A stretch of DNA of 64,000 nt, from positions 1,302,001-1,366,000 of the forward strand of contig RCTD01000009.1 of assembly GCA_014898415.1 (NCBI GenBank), written 5' to 3'. Positions 12,879 to 25,599 of the stretch are shown here, piece by piece. The translations under genes were made by a program, and so were the position numbers. The notes beneath the pieces were generated by a model, which made no database searches, was not told where the DNA came from, and saw nothing but the letters and a program-made list of their open reading frames with translations. This stretch comes from Stromatinia cepivora (lineage: Eukaryota > Ascomycota > Leotiomycetes > Helotiales > Sclerotiniaceae). Within the stretch, counting starts at the first letter, position 1. Every line of letters starts with the position of its first letter.

Positions 12879-14510
12879 TGAATTGGTATAAAAGGAATAA
12901 CAATATGTTTTTGTTTAATAAAAATAAAACTTGATATATATAAATCTTGATTTATTATATTAAATAAAAATAAAATTTTAATAATAAATAGATTTGAATA
13001 TAAAATCTAAATAGTAATAAAAATAAAGAAAAGTTAAAAAAACAGAGAAAAAAAAAAGAGAAAAAAAGGGAGAAAAAAAAGATTTATGAATAATATACTT
13101 TGTATTTTTTGAATTGTTTTTTCGATAATAATTATATAGAATATTTATTCAATAAGTATATATATATTATTGAAGATTCAATTGAATAATATAAAAATAA
13201 ATAAGATTTGTATTAAAAAATTTCTTTGAAAAGTATATAAATTTTTTATATTAATCATTAATATCTTTTAATACTTTTGATTATATAATATTATTCATTT
13301 TTTTTAATTTATTATTATTATTTAAAGATAATGATATATAAAAATATTATAAATCTTTATTTTATATTATTGTTATATAAAATTGATTATAATTAAAACA
13401 AGGATTTCTCAAATCTATTCTAATATATTTAAATTCTTGATTTTAGGATTTGTTAATCGTTATTGTAAAGTATATTTTCAGAAGGAATTATTTATATTTA
13501 AATATAAAAAACAATTCTTTTGATAAAATAAAAATAATTATTCGGAAAATATATCTTATAATATTATAAAAATCATTATTTAGAAATATTACCATTAATA
13601 TATATATTCGAATATTAATAATAATCATTTTTGAATTATTATATAGTTCTTAATATAGATAAATATTATATAAATATATTATAAATATATCTATTTTGAT
13701 TTTTATAATAAGTAATAAAAGTCCTGATAGATTTATAATTTATAAATTCTTTATAAATTATTGTTATTCATTTCCTTCATTATCTTTATCTAGATCTTTC
13801 TAAATATTAAATAAAAGTAATATTTTATATTCCTTTAATATTTGATTAATCATCGATTTATTGATATTCATAATAATAATATCTTTAATTATAATAATAT
13901 CACGAGCTTTATATAATAAATTCCGATATTTATATAATCCAAAAATAAATATATCCTTAAAATAAATTGATAGTATTCGATATTAGTTTATTTATATATT
14001 ATTTTTGAAATCTAATCTTTGAATTAAATAATTCTTTTTGATTATTCTTTCTAGTTTATATTCTTTATTTATATATTTCTATATAGATTGAATTGTTTAA
14101 ATAAAGATTATATTCAATCATTTCGAAAATATATACGAATAATATTATATTTGGAATCTTTAAGAATAATAAATAATATTTGAAAAAAATCTTTATCAAA
14201 AATAATAGATTTCTTATTTATAAAAAATATATTAAGATTTTATTATTCAAAATCCATAATATTATAAAATAATTTATATATTAATTCGAAATAATGTTTA
14301 TTTTGTATAACGATTTTGTTTTAAATGATTAAAGAATATTCTTTCAATATTATAATATTTTGATATTACTTTGTTATTGAATTAATAGAATTCGTTTTCA
14401 ATTTAATTAAAATACTAAATCTCAAATATGAAATACTATTTTTAAATAATAAAAAAACTATAGATCTGATTAATATTATATAAAAAATAGATAACTTTTG
14501 ATTATAATAT
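12879..14510. other. AT-rich RIP-degraded block, no recognisable gene
   Basis: Contains a purine-rich low-complexity run at about 13,030-13,085 (AAAGAGAAAAAAAGGGAG-like). Otherwise AT-rich sequence with stops in all frames; nothing else can be supported. Confidence 0.5.
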
Positions 14511-14615
14511 AAAATAATATAAAATAATATAAAATAATATAAAATAATATAAAATAATATAAAATAATATAAAATAATATAAAATAATATAAAATAATAT
14601 AAAATAATATAAAAA
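14511..14615. repeat. 10-bp tandem repeat (AAAATAATAT), 10 copies
   Basis: Ten consecutive copies of AAAATAATAT without substitutions from 14,511 to 14,610, then a decaying edge. The copies are identical although the surrounding DNA is heavily mutated, so this array probably expanded after the RIP episode. Confidence 0.95.
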
Positions 14616-17600
14616 TATATTTTATTATAATTTTAAGATTTTATAAATAGAAATATATTATTATAAAATCTTTTTCAATGATACAAATAATAATATCAAA
14701 TATATTTCATTAATCTATATTCAATATTAGAAAAAGCTCATCAAACTTTTTGTATTCTTTTTTCAGGATATATTGATTATTTGAATCCTTATTATATTGA
14801 AATTATATTGAAATATAAAAAGATTATTATTCTTTAATATTATTTGAGAATTATTTTTTGTTAAATTAGTTTGAATAAAGAATAGAATATAATTCTTAAT
14901 AGAATTAATCAAATCTAAAAAAAATTATATATTTCATTTTATTATATTTTTAATCAAATTAATATCTATAAAATCTATTTTGAATTTGATCTAAATATCT
15001 AATGAATTAATAATAAATTCCTTTTTGAAAGTTATAATAAATATTTCCTATAATTGATTTATTAATTGAAACTTCTTTATTTTATTGAAAATATTTTCCT
15101 ATTCTTAATTATTTTCAATAATTCTATATATAATATAATATAATTTATATAAAAAATAAAATATTCAATATTATTATATATCCATAAATCCTTATAATAT
15201 ATTACTTTTTAAAGAATAATAAATAAATATCGAAAATAATATTTTTCCTTAGAAAATATATTTATATTATATATATATTAAAAAATTTTGGTAAATTAAT
15301 TAATTAATAAAATATTGTTTTTTATTTTCTTTATTTTTCAAGATTTAGAAATAATATTCTATATAATATATTTAAAAAAAATCAGGATATAATATATTAG
15401 AAAGATTTATATATATATATATATATATTTTATTGATAATATAAACTTGCTTTTTGAAATAAAAATGATTTTTGTTGTATTTAAATTATTCTAATAATAT
15501 TATATAATTGATCTTTATTTTTTGTATCAATTTTTTTAATAGAATATTATCAAAATAGATTATTTGTTGGTTTTCTTTATAAATAGATAATCTTATTATT
15601 AAAGGATAATATTGATGAATATTATATTTTATTAATCGTTAATATACTTCGATAATATCAATATAACAATTAAAAAAAATATTGATAAATTTTGTTATTT
15701 ACTAATAAATCATCAATTTTTAAAATAAATCAATTTATATTTTTGAAAATATATTTATAGATATATTTGATAATAGAAATAATAATATATATTTCTATAT
15801 TGATATAAATCTTATATTTTATTAAAAGAAATAAATTATAAAGGATTATTTATAAATTATTTATTTTAATCTTTTTATTAATGATAAATTATAGTTTTCT
15901 GATTTTCTATAATGAATTAATTGAATAATGATATTATAGATATATATCTTTATAATCTGAGATGAACATTTTTTTTTGAAAAACTTGAAAGAACTTTTTG
16001 GAACAAATAAATATATCGGTTTTATTTTTAGTAAATAATATTTTGGGGTTGTGATTTTTGTATGATTTATAAATTATATGTTTTTTATTGATAGAATTAA
16101 TTCATTAATAGAATCCAATTCCGAAGAAAAAAATTCAGTCAAAATAACTTTATTTATTAATTCTGATTTATTATAAAAATATTTAGATTATTATATATTA
16201 AAAAATAAATATATATATGAAAGTCTTTGTTTCTGATATTTAATAATTACAATATAATTAAGATATTTATTAAAAATATTATTTGGTTTTTTGAAATATT
16301 TAATTATAGTTTTGATCTTTTATTAAAATATTTATATTATAATATTTGAATCATCTTAAATAATCTGATTAAGTAAAAATTGCTTTTGGATTTTAGATCA
16401 ATTGATATTATATATAAATGTAATAAAAAAAGAAGGTTTATCAGTTTTTTATATTATTATTATAATATTTAGATATATTTATTATATAAATTTTTCTTCT
16501 TCAACATAAAAAGATAATAATATAATTTATTTTCCAAATATATTAATATTAATATTTTTAATTCTAAATATATTTATTAAATTATAATAAATATTAGATT
16601 TCAATTTATTTTAATTATTTTTAATATATATCAATCGAAATTCTTCAATAGGGGTATAGAAATTTATTATAAATTATTAGAAAAAAGATTTTATATAAAA
16701 AAAAAAAGGATTGAATAATTTTTTATATATAATTTTAATTTTATTATTTTTAATCTTTATTTTATAATAAATGAAAATTATTCAATAATATTATTATTAT
16801 TGATTTATATTTATTCGAGATCGATTTGGATTCGATATAGATTTTAATTTTAGATTGAAATTTCACTTTGCTTTGTTTATAGGAAATAAAATAATATAAT
16901 ATAAAAGAATATAAAATAAATATAATATATATATAATATATAAATAATTAAAAGGAATATTTTTTTTATTTTCATTAAATTATCAAGTATTTAGAATAAT
17001 ATTTCAAAGATCTTTAATTTTATTATTATTTATTTCATTCAGAATAATAAAAACTATTTTTGGAATTATAAATAAATTATATTTTTTCTAATATTCTTTA
17101 TTTTGCTTTTCAATAATTAATTATAATTTAGGATTAAGAATTATCCTGAATCTTTTATTATTTATTTAATATTATCAAATAATTATTTCTTTAATATATT
17201 CATATATTATTATATAAGAATTATTATTTCGAATAAATATATCGATTTATATTATTATAATATAATTAGGAACTATATATATATTCAAATTCATTTTAAT
17301 ATCAATTGTATATATAGGATTATAACGAAATAACTAATTGAAAGTTGATTTTTCATTAAAAAGTTTGATTATTGGTTTTTGGTAATAATAATAATGATTA
17401 TAAAAGATAAAGATTGATTAATTGTTATTAATATATATTAATCTTTAATCTTTATTATATTTGAATAAAATAAAAGTAAATATATTATTATAGTTTTTAA
17501 AAAATTTTAAACTTTTTAATATATAGATTTTGAATAATCTATAATTTCATTATTAAATTAAAGGTTTTTGATAAATTTAATTTAATATTTTTATTTGTAT

Positions 17601-17865
17601 AATATTTAGAGTTATAAGTTTTCCGAATTGATTATTCAATTTTCGTTTTGATTGATTTTGCTTTAAAATAAAGTATATTATATTATTTATAAAATTTATC
17701 TATTAAATCAAAATAATAATTTAAAGATAAATTAATATTTTATTTATATAAATGATATTTTATAAATATATATTATTTATGATTATTGATTTTATTTAAT
17801 TTTTATTATAATCATTAATAGATCTTATATAGATATAAAAGGAACTATTTTTTTATTTCGAATTC
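14616..17865. other. AT-rich RIP-degraded block with a (TA)n run
   Basis: No recognisable gene. A (TA)n run lies at about 15,405-15,428. The remaining sequence is AT-rich with stops in all frames; I tested for retrotransposon motifs by eye and found none I would defend. Confidence 0.45.
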
Positions 17866-18227
17866 TTGTGTTATTGTTTTACAGAAAGTCTAAAAGAAAT
17901 TAGAGTAAAAAGGGAAGCTAAATCTGGAATAGAAGAGGGAGCAGGATTTAAAGTAGAAAGGGGAGTAGAATTTAGAATAGAAGGGGGAGTAGGATCTGGA
18001 GTAGGAAAGAAAGCAAAACCTAAAATAAAAGAGGGAGTAGGATTTGGAATAGAAGGGGGAGCAAGATTTGGAATAGGGAGTGAAATAGGATCTAAAGTAA
18101 AGGGTGGAATTAGATTTGGAATAAAGGGATAGAGTGGTTTATTTTTCGAAAATAATATTTTATTAGGATTTAATTCTTTTAAAAATCGTTTTTGATTCTG
18201 TTCTCCTTTTCTCCTTTTATTTTTCAA
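17866..18227. repeat. Purine-rich ~24-bp degenerate repeat tract, open in both directions
   Basis: From about 17,890 to 18,130 the plus strand is nearly all purine plus T, in degenerate units close to GGAATAGAAGGGGGAGTAGGATTT. The plus-strand frame 17,866-18,132 reads Gly/Val/Ile/Lys-rich repeats (EGVGFGIEGGARFGIG). The minus-strand frame 18,227-17,871 reads a basic start (MKNKRRKGEQNQKRFLKE) followed by Pro-rich repeats (PIPNLAPPSIPNPTPS). The tract has far more G than its surroundings. I do not recognise a protein family, and neither frame can be called a gene with confidence. Confidence 0.55.
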
Positions 18228-18837
18228 TTATTCTTCTTCTTTTTGAACAATTCGAATTATAAATAATCTTTTTTGATATTCTTAATAGAATTTTATTTGT
18301 TTTAATATATTATTTTTAAGAATTTTGAGGGAGGATATATAATTATGAAATTTTCTATATATTGGATATCGAATTAAAAGGTATTTATTAATCAAATTCT
18401 TAAATATATAATCGATTCGAGTATTTTTATTAATAATAATAAAATTTATAATTATAAAACAAATATAAAGTATATTAAAAAATAATTGAACATAAATAAT
18501 TAAAAATATATATTTATATATATTGAAATATATAAAGAAAACAATATACTTTATTTTTTCTTTTATATTTATTATTAATATGATATATTAAAATTATATA
18601 AATAAAAAAATAGAATTCGAAATTATTTAATATTTTTAAATTAATAAAAAATATACTAGATTATAGTTCTTATAAACTTTTCTAATATTTTCGATTTTTT
18701 TAATATTTCAATAATTAAATATTCTATTATAAAAATATAAAAATTATATTAATAAAAAACCTTCAATTAATTAAACATAATTTTATCTTTTAATATTATT
18801 CCATCAATTCTTTTTAATTATAATGTTATTGATCTCT
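18228..18837. other. AT-rich block between the purine tract and the copia remnant
   Basis: No recognisable gene or repeat; AT-rich with stops in all frames. Confidence 0.45.
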
Positions 18838-18929
18838 CTCAAAAAGTTCCTGTACAAATCTTATATACTTTTTTCGACCAATAAGAATCGAATTACGAAA
18901 GGTGTTTTAAAATATGTATATTAGGATAT

Positions 18930-20290
18930 TAAAAATATTGAAATATTGTTAATAAAATGGATATATAAAATTCAATATTTATCAAATAATAATATCGAAT
19001 TTAAAGCTAGATTTGTAATTAAAGAATTCGAATAATTATATAGATTAGATTATTTAGATATATTTATTAAGATAATTAAATAAATAATCTGGAAATTGAT
19101 ATTCGTTTTAATTATAAATAAAGGATGATATATATATAAAATAAATATGATATTGATAGAAATCTATATATAAAATTCTTTGAAGTTTATAATAAAAAAT
19201 AAAAAAATAAATATTATTATATTAAAATTAAATAAAGTTTTATATAATTTAAAACAATTAATCAAAACATAATATAATATTTTAAAGAATATTTCCAATA
19301 AATATATATTTTATAATAAAACTTTTAATTTAATATTAAATATATTTATCGATAATATAATTATTATAGATTTTATAGAAGATCTAATAAACTTTTTTAT
19401 GAAAAATCTTAATAATTATTTAGGTCTAAAAGATTATTTAGATATTTAAATTGAAAGAAAAAATAATTCTTTTGAATTATTATAAAAAGATTATATAAAT
19501 AAATATTTGAAAGATTTCAATTTGGAAAATTGTAATACAATTATTATCTTTATAAAACCCCAAAATAATTTGAATATAAATCTAGAAAAAGTAGATATAA
19601 ATAATATTAAATAAATTCAAAAAACTATTAGAAAATTATTATATTTAGTTTTAAATATTAGATAGAATATTGTTTTTGTAATGTTAAAATTAATTAGATT
19701 TATATTTAATTCTAATAAAGATCATTTAATTGAAATAAAAAGAATATTCAGATATTTACAAGGATTTAAATTATTTAAACCTATTTATAAAAGAAATAAT
19801 AATAATTTTATAAAAGGGTATAATGATATTGATTACATAGAAAATGAAAAATCAATTAGATCTGTTGATGGTTATATATTTATATATAGAAATAAATTAA
19901 TTAATTGAAGAATAAAATTGCAATCAATAATGATTCAAAATATAATTGAATCTGAAGTAATTTTTATTAATCTAGTTATTAAAGAAGTTATATATTTTCA
20001 AAAAATATTAAAAGAATTAAATCAATATAACTAAAATATAGTTCCATTATATATTGATAATAAAGCTATTATATTTATATTAGAAAATCTTATATATTAT
20101 AATAAAAGTAAATATATTAATATTAAATATTATTTAATTAACGATTTAATAAATAAAGGTTTGATTAAATTAATATGAATTATCAATTGATAAACAATTA
20201 GCAAATAGTTTTATAAAATTATTAGAAAGAATTAAATTATCAAGATTTATTGAAATAATTCAAAATATGAATTAATCTTTTAAATGAGTA
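18930..20290 (+). pseudogene. RIP-degraded Ty1/copia pol remnant (reverse transcriptase and RNase H)
   Basis: A single plus-strand frame carries copia pol similarity from about 18,950 to 20,280, broken only by stop codons of the kind RIP makes. At 18,955 it reads KWIYKIQ then FKARFVIKEFE, matching the conserved start of the copia reverse transcriptase. At 19,345-19,356 FIDN stands where the YVDD catalytic box belongs. From 19,681 the segment IKRIFRYLQGF, then GYNDIDYIENEKSIRSVDGY, then a KLQS motif matches the copia RNase H region. Gag, protease and integrase are not visible upstream, so the element is truncated, or the upstream part has decayed past recognition. It is followed after about 290 bp by the LTR-like repeat at 20,571-21,075. 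Confidence 0.8.
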
Positions 20291-20570
20291 TTAATAATTG
20301 ATTTGTTTTTATGAGTTTAAATTATATATAGGAATAATCAGATTTCATTATTTTAATACATAATTTTGATTATCTTAAAATTGTAAATATGTTTTACTTG
20401 GATTTACAATAATAAATATATTAGATTATTATAAATCATCAATGATTCAAAATGATTTATAATTATTATAAATCAATGATAATTCGAAACATTATAAAAA
20501 ATATAAAGATCTATTTTTAAATAATCTAGAAAACAAGAATATTTATAATAATAAAGTATTTATTATAAAG

Positions 20571-21075
20571 GGTTGTTATTGTTATTGAATAATAAATGTT
20601 TTTATTAATTACTTTATAATATAAAAATCTATATATATATAATTACATATATATACCATATTTATTCTGAATAATAAAATCAATATAATTAATATAATCA
20701 ATTAAACTATCTAGATCAATTTGATCAATTTGATCAATTTAAATCGATTAAATTAATCAAATCAATCAAATCGATTTATACAATTTAATCATTCAATATA
20801 CGAATATGAATTCAAATTCTATAAATTTATTAATATATATAAAACTATCAAATTGAAGAATATTCAAATAAAGAATTTTTATAGTATAAATTAAATTGAT
20901 TAGAATAATAAACGTTTATTCAAATCGATGGATAGGGGTGGGATATTAATATATAGAGGGATTCAGGGGGGGTATATAGGAAGATTATATCCTCAAAATT
21001 AAAGATTAAGAATCTATATCCAAAAATAATTCATTAGTATTAATTATATATAATACAATATTATAATATTATTCT
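20571..21075 (+). repeat. LTR-like repeat downstream of copia remnant, second copy of 8,821-9,370
   Basis: Starts GTTATTGAATAATAAATG and ends AATTATATATAATACAATAT, matching 8,821-9,370 from end to end in the same orientation with mainly C/T and G/A differences and a few indels. It lies just after the copia pol remnant on the same strand, so it is probably its 3' LTR. The matching copy lies about 11.7 kb upstream, which is too far for an intact copia element, so nested insertions or an independent copy must be assumed. Confidence 0.65.
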
Positions 21076-21299
21076 ATATTATTGATATAACTTCATAATT
21101 GCTTATTCCATTATAATCTACAAGCCACTGACCTCCAACAAATTTAAATTTATAATTAATAGATTCTATTATTTATTAATTTTAAATAATCCTAATTTTT
21201 CATAATCTAGTTTATTATTCGATTATTTTATTTGAATATTTTATCAAATTAAATAAATTTTATCCTTTTTTTTAAATATAAATCCTATATTATATAATT

Positions 21300-23450
21300 C
21301 ATTATAATATATCATTGTTTTCAAGAATATAAATTACAAATCCAATATTAATTGTTCTTTTAAATCATTGTTTATATTTATTTTTTATAGAAATACTAAA
21401 TAATAAATTACAAAATGAAATTCAAAATTAGTATATATTGATAATACTTTTATAGTTTCTGTTTTTGATATATTATATATAAATTATACTAAAAGTAATA
21501 ATTCAATCCAATTATCTTATTTGTAATTAATATAATATTATAAATAAACTTTTATAATTTGATTCAAATATTTTATTTGTTTATTTATTTGAAAATAAAA
21601 TATTATAAATAATTTTTTGGGTATTCCGAATGATATTATCAATATAATCCAAAATTTCGACATAAATAATTTATTTCGAACCGAAATTTTTTTTTTTAGT
21701 ATATCATATATACTGATTATATTTCGTAGAAATATATATACTAAATTATTAATAATTTATATTTTATAAAAGGATATTATATAAATATACTTGATTAATT
21801 TATCTATTATTTCAAAATAAAACTATGTTTTGTTTTAATAATAAAATTCTGATAATTTTATTATGAAATCTTATATAATAGATTTCTATAATTAAATAAA
21901 TAATTTGGGAGTTTTGAATTGATTATAAAAAGTATATTTAATAGTTTTATTCTTTATATAAATATTATAATTCCCAATTATTCTTTTAATTACAATCTTT
22001 ATTTTTGGAAAGTATATTTCTTTTTGTAATTTAATAAAAATTCTAATAATTCTTTAATAGTCATAAATTAATAATTTATACTATTTTTGGATATACTTTT
22101 GAATTATTTTAAAAGGTATATATAATTTGTTATAAAAATAAAGGAATCCATTTTCAATATTGAATTTTTTTCTAATTTATTTAAATTTTTCAGAATTTCT
22201 GTTTTTATAGTATTTCGTATCGTATTATATTGCGTTCTAAATGAAATTATAAATTGTGATTTATTGAATATTAAGGTTTTTTTTATATAGAATAATATAA
22301 GATTCGTGTATTTTGTTTTGTAAATATTTTGATTTTCTGTTGAAAATATTTATTTTAATGTTTTCTATTTCTTTAATAAATAAAATTCGAAAATTATAAA
22401 CCGATAAAATCTTTAATTATTGTATTTGTTATTTATTTAATTCCTTTATTGTAATAAAGTAATAAGTTTTTGTAATCGGAATATATTTGTATTATATATT
22501 TTAATTTTTTCAAATAAATTTTTTATTTTTTAAATATTTTTATAATCGTTAATAACTTTTTATTATATATTTTTTTTATAATTTAATTTGATTAATAATA
22601 ATTTGTAAGAATAATAAATAATTGATTGTTATTTTATATTTGTTTTTGATTAATTAAAAATCATTTTTATAATATAATCTAAAGAATTTATTTTTATAAA
22701 AATTGCTTTCTTTGAATCGAAAATTATAAAAATAGATTCCTTTATAAAAGTTTCTTTAAATTCTTTGAATATTCTCTGGATTTTATTTCTTTTATTAAAA
22801 TATTTTCGAATATCCTTTAATAAATTATTGATAGAAATTGATAAATTTTAAAAATATTTATATTTCTTTTATATTTATAAAAGATTGTTATTTCTAAATA
22901 ATTTTTATTTTATTAGAGTTCATCTTAAAGCTTTCCAAAAAGATTATAAATTTCAAAAATTTTGTTTTTATAATATTAAATTCGTATTTGTTGAATTTAT
23001 ATTGGAAATCTATATTTTTTAAACATTTTAATATATTATTAATATTTTTTATATATTATTTTTCATTTTCTAAAAAGATTAAAATATCATTTAAATAATA
23101 TATATAATAAATATCCAAATATTTTTTTAATATATTATTGATTAATTTTATATAAAATATTGATATATTAATTAATTCAAATAATATAATTTGATATTTG
23201 TATAATCTATATCGAATTCTAAATATAATCTTTTATTTTTTATCTTTTTTAGTTCTAATTCAATAAAGATTATTTCATAAATCAAATTTGAAGGAAATTC
23301 TTGTTTTTCTTAATCGATCTTTTAATTTTAAAAATAAATAACAATCCTTAATTGTTATATTATTGAATTTGTAATAATTTATATATAATTTTTTAATATT
23401 TTCTTTTGAATATATATCATATAAAATTTATTATCTATAAAATAAATTCT
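21300..23450 (-). pseudogene. RIP-degraded Ty3/gypsy pol remnant, copy 1
   Basis: On the minus strand, 23,100-23,071 reads YYLNDILIFL, the gypsy reverse transcriptase YLDDILIF box. The preceding codons give ILKKYLDIYYIY and, further upstream, a decayed version of the PFGL(T/C)NAPATFQ segment. About 1.5 kb downstream in the same orientation, the sequence complementary to 21,575-21,597 reads YFQINKQ, which is the integrase YHPQTDGQ motif with every changed residue explained by C-to-T or G-to-A. Order and spacing (RT, then integrase) fit gypsy pol. Ends are approximate because the flanks are too mutated to recognise; I found no LTR pair. Confidence 0.75.
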
Positions 23451-24764
23451 TTCATTTATTTTTTCTTTAATATATTATTGATATATTCTCTAAATATTCT
23501 TAATTTTTATTTCAATATTTGATAAATTAATCCGAAAAAAAATGTTTTGTCTTTTTACAATATTATTTTATAATTTTATAATTTTAATTTTCTTTTTCTT
23601 CGAAAAAAGTTATATATTTTCAATATTATACAAATATATATTCAAATAATTTTGAAATTTTAATATTTATTTTATATTAGATTATCAATTGAAATAAAAT
23701 ATAAAAAGGATATAATTTTATATATAATCAAATTATTTTATAATATACCAAAAACAAAAAACTATTCATTTGAAATCTATTATAATCATTATTCTATAAA
23801 ACTTAATATAATTTAATCAATTTACAATCCTCATTTATTATATATAAATAATTCCAAAAATAGTTTCGATATTATAGAATTACCAACAAATAATACTCTA
23901 ATTATAATAAATTCTATATTTATTAAAACAAAACAAAAACAATTTAAAAAAATCAAATTTCTAATGAAAAATCGAAAATAATTTACTAAATTTAATAAAA
24001 AATTCTTAATATTCATTAATAATAGAATATATTTTGATTAAAAGAAACAATATAATAATCTATAATTAATTACAATTATATTTATTAATATACATAATAC
24101 CCAAATTTTTTTCAAAATCAATTATCTCGGGGGATCAATATATTTATTATTCAACAAATTAGGGATATATATATTATAACAATATACTCACCCGAAACTT
24201 TATTTGATCTATTTATTATTATTTAAATAATCAATTTCCTTAAAATAAATATTAAAATAATCAATAAATAAATTAAATAACAAATAAATAATTCAAAAAG
24301 AAAATTGAATTTTATTCATTTTAATATAAAATCATTAAAAATCATTATATTCATATATCCTTTATTAATAATAATTTATTTTTATTTTAAATAAAAATTT
24401 TAATTATACTAATAAACAAAAATAATAGTATCAATATTCTTTATTAATCTTTAATCAAATACAAAAAGAATTATAAATAATATATTAATCTCAAAACTAT
24501 ATAATTTAATATTTAATTTCAATAATAAAAAACAATTGATATTATTTTCAAGTTTAAAATTCAAATTTTATTTATAATCGATTTATCAACATCAAAATCT
24601 TGTTATATATATAATATATTACAATTTACCCAATATAGATCAAAGAAAATAAAAAATTTGTTTAAATAAATCACAATTTGAACAATTTGATTAATCTAAA
24701 ATACTTCTATTTTAAATAATCTGATTAATTTAAATAATCTAATAAAAATTTAATACAAACTTTA
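23451..24764. other. AT-rich block between the gypsy remnant and the 9-bp minisatellite
   Basis: No recognisable gene. A GC patch lies at about 24,126-24,140 (TCTCGGGGGATCAAT) and may mark an element border, but I could not pair it with another copy. The open frame 23,831-24,016 (minus) is short and hydrophobic and is probably chance. Confidence 0.45.
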
Positions 24765-25034
24765 CAATTCATTCAATTCATTCAATTCATTCAATTCATT
24801 CAATTCATTCAATTCATTCAATTCATTCAATTCATTCAATTCATTCAATTCATTCAATTCATTCAATTCATTCAATTCATTCAATTCATTCAATTCATTC
24901 AATTCATTCAATTCATTCAATTCATTCAATTCATTCAATTTATTCAATTCATTCAATTCATTCAATTCATTCAATTCATTCAATTCATTCAATTCATTCA
25001 ATTCATTCAATTCATTCAATTCATTCAATTCAAT
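24765..25034. repeat. 9-bp minisatellite (AATTCATTC), about 30 copies
   Basis: About 270 bp of the unit AATTCATTC, perfect except for one C-to-T variant unit near 24,939. Because 9 is a multiple of 3, the minus strand has an open frame of repeated Asn-Glu-Leu (one Lys variant). Nothing suggests that this is translated. The near-identity of units inside strongly mutated DNA points to expansion after the RIP phase. Confidence 0.95.
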
Positions 25035-25599
25035 TTAAATTATTTATTATAATAGGAACAATAAGAATAATATTATATTTGAATAATTCAAAATCTATAA
25101 TAATGGTTTTGATTTTTTTGAATATAAATAATGATATTTGATTAATATCTTTTTATTCTTTTTTAAATTGATTATTGATTTTTAAGTAAAAGTACGATAT
25201 TTTTATTTAATTTAATAATGATCATTATTTTTGTTATAATTATTAAATATTCTTTTGAAGATTCATTTTTGTATTAATTTCTTTTTGTTATTCTTTTTTC
25301 GAATATTTTATCTTTTATAATTTTTGATTTTGATTTATTGATTATTAATTGTTTTTAAAAATAAATAATAAAATATCAAAATGATTTAAATATTATTTGA
25401 TAATTTGATTAAATAAAATTGATAATAAATTTTTAATATTTTATAAAAATCAATTCATTTATTATTCAAATTTTTATTTTATAAGATATTTTTATATTAT
25501 TTATATTAATATAAATCTTTTATTTTTTTTATATATTATAATAAATCTTATCTATTTTTATTTATAAAATTTTTGTAAAATATAATTAATTGTTTTATC

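Noticed and set aside
24762..25028. Open frame of repeated Asn-Glu-Leu
   Set aside because: It is only the 9-bp minisatellite read in one frame; the unit length is divisible by three, so no stop can arise. There is no non-repeat coding flank.
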